Source: Takakia lepidozioides
Taxonomy: Eukaryota > Streptophyta > Takakiopsida > Takakiales > Takakiaceae
NCBI GenBank assembly: GCA_030704615.1
Contig: CM060731.1
Location: 4,154,001-4,218,000 of the forward strand
DNA: 64,000 bases
Direction: 5' to 3'
How positions within the stretch are numbered: position 1 is the stretch's first letter; every line of letters begins with the position of its first letter. Below, in pieces: positions 57,036 through 64,000 of the stretch. Under the pieces are notes generated by a model. That model was not told where the DNA came from, ran no database searches, and saw only the letters and a list, made by a program, of their open reading frames with translations. Both the position numbers and the translations under genes were made by a program.

Positions 57036-57770
57036 ACTAGGGCTTCGCGTTGCTCCGCACTACTAGCGACGAATTCTGATAACTACGTTCAATTTTTCAC
57101 AAAAAAAAGGTGGGTCATCCCCACGGTGTTACATGCAGAGATCCCGTGTTTTGTTTTTTTCTGGAAGAAAAATGGCGGATCTGCATTTTAATGTTCAATT
57201 TTCACAAGCCGCATCAACCAATAACAACATACCCAAATACCCTTACATTCACTGTATGAACTTTCAAGCATCCACCATGGGATTGGATCTTGGTGGGTTA
57301 AGGCTAGCTTTTGACAATATTCATGCAAGTTCGTCAAGGGCTCCATCCAAAGCCACACCACGAGAAACAAACAAACATGTCTAAATTTAAGATGCTGAAC
57401 AAACTTGTGCATAGGGCTGCCCCTCTCATCAAGCTCTTTAAAATTCGTATTCACTTCCATCTTCAAGCTTTGGAGAAGCTCCACCACCCAAACCCAAAAT
57501 TAGGACAGCACTCTGATTTCCATCCACTGTTGCCAGAATCAGTCAGAAATCACCCCTTCAGTCAAGTGCAATTGTGGGCTGACATCCCACCTATGCCGGG
57601 TAGACCCCACTACCAGGAAATGGTGGATGGTCTGAGTAGCTACACAGATCAATGAAAGCGAGACACTTGCATCTTTGCATCAACAGTACATGATGGTCAT
57701 CTCTCAAGAAGGGTGGATGGTCTGAGTAGCTACACGGATCAATGAAGAAGCAAGACACTAGCATCTTTCC
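57036..57770. repeat. Tandem-duplicated segment, copy 2 (3' side of the PPR locus)
   Basis: Counterpart of 52928-53560 with only scattered differences. It also contains a short internal duplication of GGATGGTCTGAGTAGCTACA (57622-57642 and 57715-57735). Confidence 0.7.
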
Positions 57771-57779
57771 AAGAAAACA

Positions 57780-60700
57780 TCCTTTACACACCATATCACC
57801 AAAGAACCATCCCATCGTCAAAGTGGTGGAAAGTAGTTAGCGTCCCATACACAATCGTTCGGCCAACCATCTTTGATTTGGTGGAGGTGTGACAGGCGCC
57901 CACACAGTCGAAGATTCTTACGAGTCGTGCTGATACAGCCACACCAATGGCCTTGGTGGCAAAGAGAAAATTCCTTTCCTCCAATCATCAAAACGTGTGC
58001 CAAGGCACATACCCCGCCTCCTTCCTCGGCCCACAATCTTCTCACATCTTCATCTTCTCAGCTCGCATGGATTTCATTAATTCAGGATCAAGCCTGTCAT
58101 CTGCTCATTTCTAACTGCTCTGACCTTCATCATTCTTCTCACCTTTGTAGTATCATCCCACCTGCTAGCCGCAGCATAGATGTTTGAATAGCAACACATA
58201 AGTCGCGGCACGCCTGCTCATCCCACTGAGGATAAGATGTTGACCATACATTCAACCATCTCGACATTGCCATGGATTCTGCAGGCCCCAAGCAAGGCCT
58301 TCCACACCACAACAATTTGATTGGCATTTTCTTAATAATCAGGTCCACTGCCTCATGTACTTTGTCCCGCTCATCCAGAAGGTCCACCATGAACCAAAGG
58401 CTTACTGCGGGGTGACACCATGATCTTGACTCAGGGAAATCGAAGTAGCGTCTTCCTTCATTCCAGTAGGGCCAGTGTGGCTGCATAGCAAGAGAACACG
58501 CATATTTAAAGTGATACTGTCCGGCTTCAAGCCGTTCTTTTGCATTCCTTCAAATAGTTGCAGGACCTCCCTATGACAACCATGCTGGGCATATCCACGA
58601 CACCACATATCATTCAGTCACATTGTCAAATACTCCCTTTGCATCCTCAATGCACCCACATTTCGTATACCTGTTCACCAGGGCAGTGTCCAGAATGACA
58701 TTTGGTACAATTCCAGCTTTGATGATGTCACCATGCAACGCCTTTGACCCTTTTTGCCCTTTTCCAGGGCTGCCAGGCTTGCACAACATTGCAAATGCAC
58801 AGAAACGTGATGTGGTTGCACTTACATTACTACCCGTTTCCCATCATTTGCTCATAGTTCTCCAGGCCTCCCCTTCCCCAGGCCTCCATCCCACGCCCCG
58901 CTGTGCATATCCTGCAAACATGACGTTCCATGACGCCAAATCTCGGTTAGCCATATTGTTGAACACTCCCTTCGCATCCTCAATGCTCCCACATTTGGCG
59001 TACAATTCCAGCTTTGGCGATGCAACCATGCACCTCTTTGCCAGCTTGCAAACGCACAAACACGTGATGTGGTCGGGCTTCACCCCTTCCACATCATTTG
59101 CTGATAGCCACGCCCAAACAAAGAAAACTGATGATGTGGACTCTAGTGAAGAAATGGTGAGCAACCAAGTAAAAGCCAACACATAAGTTGACAAACCTGC
59201 AGCTTGTTTGACTTCTGGAACCGTCGGCCACACCTGTACTGCCATGTCACCATGGACCTCTTCGCCCTTTTTCCAGAGCTGCCAGGCTTTCACACGCATT
59301 GCAAATGCACAAAAACGTGATGTGGTTGGGCTTCACCCCTTCTCACATCATTTTCTCATAGGTCTCCAAAGCCTCCATCCTGCACCCTTGCTGTGCATAC
59401 CTGCAATCATTGCACTCCACGACACCACATCTCGTTCAGCCATACTGTCGAACACTCCCTTTGCATCCTCGATGCACCCACATTTGACATACATGTCCAC
59501 CAGGGCAGTGTTGAGCAGAATGACATCGGGTACAATTCCAGCTCTAACGATGTCACCATGGACCTCTTTGCCCTTTTCCAGGGCTGCCAGGCTTGCACGC
59601 GCATTGCAAATGCAAACAAACGTTATGTGGTTGGGCTTCACCCCTTCGCACATCATTTGCTCATAGGTCTCCAAAGCCTCCATCCCGCGCCCTTGGTGTG
59701 CATATCCTGCAATCATCACACTCCACGACACCATCATTCAGCCATACTGTCGAACACTCCCTTCATTCATGTCCACGAGGGTATTGTTCAGAATGACATT
59801 TGGTACAATTGCAGCTCTGACAATGTCGCCATGGACCTCTTTGCCCTTTTCCAGAGCTGCCAGGCTTGCACACGCATTGCAAATGCACAGAAACGTGATG
59901 TGTCGGGCTTCACCCCTTCCCCCATCATTTGATCACAGGTCTCCAAGCCTCCCTACCACGTCCCTCCTGCTGTGGATATCCTGCAAGCATCGTGTTCCAT
60001 GACACCACATCTCGTTCAGCCATAGTGTTGAAAACTCCCTTCGCATCCTTAATGCACCCACGTTTGGCATACATGTCCACCAGGGTAGTGTTCACAATGA
60101 CATTTGGTACAATTCCAGCTTTGACGATGTCATCATGGACCTCTTTCCCCTTTTCCAGGGGCTCCAAGCTTGCACACGCATTGCAAACACAAATGAACGT
60201 GATGTGGTTGGGCTTCACCTCTTCGCGCATCATTTGCTCACCACATCAAGGTGCCCTCACCACATTGTCCTTGACAATTCAGTATGCATCTTAGGGCTGA
60301 GTCTGATGAGAGGGAAAAACAGGCTGAAATAAGTCGAAGAAGAAGGTGCCCTCACCACATTGGCCTTGACCTTGTGGCCCATGGAGGATTTACCACCACC
60401 CACGCTTGTAAATCCTGCCAACATATATTCCACGTGATCAAAGATTGTTGAACACATGGTGAGCATCCATGATGCTCCCGCACTTAATATACATGTTGAC
60501 AAGGGTGTTGAGTAGAAAAACATTTGGTGTGAATCCACTTTGGATAATGTGAGTGTGCACTTGCTTTCCAGCTTCAAGGCCTTTCATCTTGATGCACTCT
60601 TGCAAGAGACTGACATACGTATCTGAATCGGCTTCAAAATGCTCTGAATCTGCTGAAATGCCTCCTTGGTTTAAAGTCTGTAGAGCCTCTTTCAGTCTGC

Positions 60701-60857
60701 TTGCCTCACAAAGCACCTTCACATGCCCAGAAGTGCCAGAAGAGGCATTGTGGACTCCCTCTCTTGATCCTCTTCCAGAGGCTGTGGTCATGGTTGAGAT
60801 GCCTGATTTTATCAACTGTGCCGCTGCGCTGCTGCCTTTAGTTGACCATCTACGCAT
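57780..60857 (-). pseudogene. PPR protein, PLS-DYW class, copy 2
   Basis: Minus strand, the longest copy. 60857-60438: N-terminus and first repeats (DTYVSLLQECIKMKGLEAGK, NVFLLNTLVNMYIKCGSIMD). 60233-58400: tandem PPR triplets with repeating blocks such as GVKPNHITFVCICNARASLA, LEKGKEVHGDIVRAGIVPD, LVDMYVKCGCIEDAKGVFD and AERDVVSW. 58486-58139: E region (EAVDLIIKKMPIK). 57984-57796: DYW remnant (CHTSTKSKMVGR, HHFDDG); the catalytic HSE and terminal DYW tripeptide are lost. Frame changes occur about every 100-400 bases. The family edits organelle transcripts; this copy cannot. The near-identical repeated blocks within it suggest recent internal expansion of PPR units. Confidence 0.85.
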
Positions 60858-61413
60858 GCAGGTTTCTTGTAGTTATTGATCCACAGGGAATCATACGTAA
60901 TCTTAGTGCTTGAAATCTGGCCCTCTTGGATGAATCTGGACCCACACTCTATTCCTTCTCCTCTGCACAAATCATGCATTCATCTTTTCCCTTGCTGCTA
61001 GCAGCTGACAATGACAACCTAGGAAACACCCAATCACACTAGTTCCTATGCTGAATTGCGTCTGCTACTCTCTGTCATCTAACATGGATTCAACTTTTTG
61101 CCTCGGTTGTCCCACCATTGACTGGGGTCAACAAAGTATTCATTCCACACCTTCTCTCTATTACCTGTTTTTGGATACTTTCCTGTTATCACATTGGCAG
61201 TATCATGTCAAAGTCACTCCAAACCAGATTCACTCAACCAGCTAACTTGCAGAATTCAACATGAAAATTTAGGGCCGACTCTGACAATAGGGAAAAACAG
61301 GGTGAAATGTTTTGAAGAAGGTGCCTTCATTAGCAGTGCCTTGTTCTATCATTTGTGCCGCTGCCGCTGCTGTTTCCAGTTGACCATCTACCCAACGACC
61401 TAACTTACAGAAT
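60858..61413. other. Upstream region of PPR copy 2
   Basis: 60928-61395 is nearly the same as 54841-55330 and marks the 5' side of the second unit. No gene recognised. Confidence 0.5.
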
Positions 61414-61890
61414 TCAATATGCATCCCAGGGCCGAGTCTGATGAGAGGGCAAAACAGGCTGAAATAGGTCGAAGAAGAAGGTGCCCTCACCACATTGTCC
61501 TTGACTTCGTGGCATGACCCATGCTTGGTAAATCTTGCCAACATTATATTCCACTTGATCAAGATCGTTGAGGCATTCTATTGAATGCTTAACATATATG
61601 TTGACAAGGGTGTTGAGTAGAAAAACATTTGGCGTGAATCCACTTTGGATAATGTGCGTGTGCACCTGTTTTCCAGCTTTTAGACCTTTCATCTTGATGC
61701 ACTTAAGCAAGAGACAGACATATGTATCTGAATTTGCTGAAATGCCTTCTTGGTTTAAAGTATGTAGAGTTTCTGTTAGTCTGCCTGCCTCACTAAGCAT
61801 CTTCACATGCACAGAAGTGCCAGAAGAGGCATTGTGGACTCCTTCTCTTGATCCTCTTTCAGAAGCTGCGGTCATGGTTGAGGTGAGCAA
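61414..61890 (-). pseudogene. PPR protein, copy 3, amino-terminal fragment
   Basis: Reads GSREGVHNASSGTS, VKMLSEAGRLTETLHTLNQE, DTYVCLLLKCIKMKGLKAGK and TPNVFLLNTLVNIYVK, closely matching the N-termini of copies 1 and 2. The sequence then breaks near 61560-61620. No later PPR repeats, E or DYW regions follow, because the next unit's upstream region begins directly to the left. Confidence 0.8.
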
Positions 61891-62614
61891 TCTAGAGCTT
61901 CTCGTCTCTGTTATATGTTTTTCGATTCTTTCCTGTTGCTACATTGGCAGTAACATGTCAAAATCACTCCAAAACCACCATAGATCCCCCAACGAGCTAA
62001 CTTGCAAAGTTCAACATCAAAATTTAGGACGACGCTGATAATAGGCATCTCAGGGCCGAGTCTGATGAGAGGCAAAACAGGCTAAAATCGGTCGAAGAAG
62101 AAGGTGCCCTCACCACATTGCGTGAAACCCCTCCGCGCTCGAGCACACGGGGGCATCCCTTCCCCGAGCTGCTTTTTGGGCATCTCGGGCAGGTTCCAAG
62201 GAAATTGACGACGATGACGATGTGTCTACGATGACGTGTCTACGATGATGTGGCGATGATGACGAGGCACTATGGCACCCTATTCCTGCTCTACGCTAAA
62301 TTAGCTTCCGACCTTCGGTTGTCGCTAGAATATACAAATGTCTCCTTGGAAGACATAAGAAACCTCGAGCCATCATCACAAATACACCACTCAGATCTCC
62401 AACTCAACAAACGATCATTGACATCATGTCCTTATTCGACTTACACATACACCTTTCCACGGGTATGTTTTCCGGTCCACATTCTTGTTGATGATGTGAC
62501 GTGAGCCTAGAAGCTTGCCACGTGGCAAGCGGGAGCCTAAGTTCATGCCACATCATCAAAGCGTGAGCCTAGCTTGCAGGCTCACAACGTAACGTTGTTG
62601 GTAAGAATGACTTG
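61891..62614. other. End of the PPR tandem array and flank
   Basis: 61891-62110 has further partial repeats of the PPR upstream region. 62110-62340 repeats the spacer and minisatellite found before copy 2 (62205-62275 array, then CTTCCGACCTTCGGTYGTCG). Beyond 62340 the similarity stops. No gene recognised. Confidence 0.4.
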
Positions 62615-63023
62615 ATGTGTCTTTATTGAATCCTCTTCGGGTCAGATGCGCATTGCAAACATCCTCGGTAGCATCACGTTTTGCTGTTGTTACCTTAGTT
62701 TCTCATTGTGATTATCCACACCTCTAGATGCAAAAATTGGAGTCGGCGTAAACTCGGTTGACTTGAGCCGGGAAGAATAAGGGGCTGGCTACATCCCCTC
62801 CATGGGCATGGGCCATTGACACAAATGTGAATCAGTTGTCAATACCGGCAAATTCGTGTGTGATATGAATAATGTGTCTTTATTGAATCCACTTTGGGTC
62901 AAATGAACATTGTACACATCCTTGGTAACGTCAAGATTTGTTGCTCTGACATGAGCTTATTGTGATTCTCCACACCTCCAAATGCAAATATTGGAGTCGA
63001 CACAAGCTCGATTGATTTGAGCC
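62615..63023. repeat. Diverged direct repeat pair, about 155 bp each
   Basis: 62615-62769 and 62872-63023 both begin ATGTGTCTTTATTGAATCC and end CGATTGAYTTGAGCC-like, with about three quarters of positions matching by eye. They are separated by about 100 bp. Confidence 0.65.
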
Positions 63024-63411
63024 TGAAGAGCACCTCATATGGAAGCTTATGATATACATGGGCTTACTGCCCTAATGGTCAGGAAGACGTGCCAAAGGAC
63101 AGAGGAAGAATGGGTTAATAATTTCAGGTCCTTAAAATTACATCTCTTCATTGTAAGGGTAGCATGCAGAGTACATACAGAAGATTCATCCTTCATTTTG
63201 CCAAGATGGCTGGTCCTCTTTCCAGACTGTTGTGTAAGGATGTGAAGCATCAACCTTGTCTCGCATTCTCAGAGCTGAGCTGTTCTGCAAAATTCATGAG
63301 TGGTTAGTTATTTATTTGCAAAACTGAAGTGTCAGTCTTTTGGTGTCAGTGTCTTGCTGTTGGCCTTCCAGCAGGAATCCATAAAGTAGTTCTTTTGCTT
63401 GATTTTGCAAG

Positions 63412-63660
63412 CAGATTGTTGCTGCACTCGTTCTGTTCCTTGTGTTCCTCGCCTACTATATCAGGAGAAGTAAATGTGATTTGACTCGGGTGAACAAAAA
63501 GTTGACTGAGGTGATAAAACAAGAACAAGAACGACAAGGAGCATAACAAGAGGAAGAAGGAAAACAAGAAGGTAGAAACCATCCACTACTAGTTACTTCG
63601 GACCATTTCCCGGCATTGGTCATGTCACCAACAAGTTCTGGAACAGAATGATAATACAAA
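63412..63660 (+). CDS. Possible exon with a membrane segment and coiled coil, unrecognised
   Basis: After an AG at about 63412 the reading IVAALVLFLVFLAYYIRR is a single membrane segment followed by basic residues. A charged heptad-like stretch (NKKLTEVIKQEQERQG) then meets a TAA at 63546. The same frame continues to about 63650. This is the pattern of a membrane-anchored coiled-coil protein, but no family is recognised and the flanking exons were not found. Equally it could be a chance reading. Confidence 0.25.
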
Positions 63661-64000
63661 CCTGGGTGCAGGCCTGAAGATAATGCTCAAATGGCATGTT
63701 ACAAAACTCTAAAACAAGCAAGTGCATGGGAAGTACAGTCTTTGGAGGGTTTTGTACACGTGGCGTTGTGGACCTGCCACGCATTGGTGATTATATTGCC
63801 ACATTACATGTCCAGCCAATTGGCTCAAGATGGCTCATTCACGGTCTAGCCTCTTCTTGGGTTTTTGAAGGAACAATCAACAGTTGGTTTCAGCTGCTGT
63901 GCAATGTTGGTACAAGAACTCTGAGGTTAGTGACTGAACACAATTTTGTTGGCAACTGGATTCTCACCTACAATGCATTTACTTACTGCCCACATAGCTA
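63661..64000. other. Right edge, no gene recognised
   Basis: Short ORFs only, without recognisable motifs. Confidence 0.3.

Noticed and set aside
1-64000. CRISPR arrays, bacterial operons, rRNA or tRNA genes
   Set aside because: None seen. Repeats are transposon-type, genes are spliced, and the only tRNA-like sequences are SINE heads.

Overview
The window is nuclear DNA of a land plant. It has spliced genes with long GT-AG introns, plant-type CACTA, Copia and Gypsy elements, and a degenerate cluster of DYW-class PPR genes. The PPR-DYW cluster, a DNA-methyltransferase-bearing Gypsy element and HUH-Rep and DUF3504 relics together suggest a seed-free plant (a fern, lycophyte or bryophyte) rather than a flowering plant. 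That is an inference; no species is named. Most of the window is transposable-element sequence in various states of decay. The only gene that reads intact end to end is a 12-exon CNNM/DUF21-CBS membrane protein at 26496-33523.

Layout, left half. 1-8980: right part of a large CACTA (En/Spm) transposon. It has a tnp2-type transposase on the minus strand and, diverging from it across a 125-bp gap, a plus-strand TnpA-like gene fused to an FCP1-type phosphatase-like domain and a DUF8039-like tail. The right terminus with subterminal repeats ends at 8980. 9572-10545: frameshifted relic resembling DUF3504/Crypton-type tyrosine recombinases. 11090-13073: cluster of self-complementary GCGACGCC/GGCGTCGC motifs ending in a second CACTA-like terminus. 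14638-15200: Gypsy integrase relic. 18930-19778: 849-bp element with TTAA flanks (piggyBac-like). 20330-25193: complete but inactivated Copia element with 5-bp target duplication, inserted 1.3 kb upstream of the CNNM gene.

Layout, right half. 34750-35861: relic of a HUH-type Rep endonuclease gene. 36620-44813: minus-strand Gypsy element with gag, protease, a C5-cytosine DNA methyltransferase, RT, RNase H, integrase and a C-terminal PHD finger; a 215-aa ORF precedes it. 46411-48124: plus-strand fragments of host genes (transit-peptide-like exon, ribosomal protein eL29, an intronless TAA1/TAR aminotransferase). The Gypsy and the host fragments lie between two 350-bp direct repeats (36181-36534, 48174-48524). 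48616-49110: long-TIR MITE. 51436-52456: second TTAA element. 52484-52892: inverted pair of tRNA-derived SINEs. 52928-62340: about 2.2 copies of a tandemly duplicated PPR-DYW locus, all broken, with an ALWAYS EARLY/LIN9 exon between copies. 62615-63023: a direct repeat. 63412 onward: a possible exon with a membrane segment.

The strongest candidate for an unusual system is the DNMT-PHD Gypsy element, a retrotransposon that appears to carry both a DNA-methylation writer and a histone reader. The CACTA gene with an FCP1 domain, the HUH Rep and the block of captured host fragments come next.
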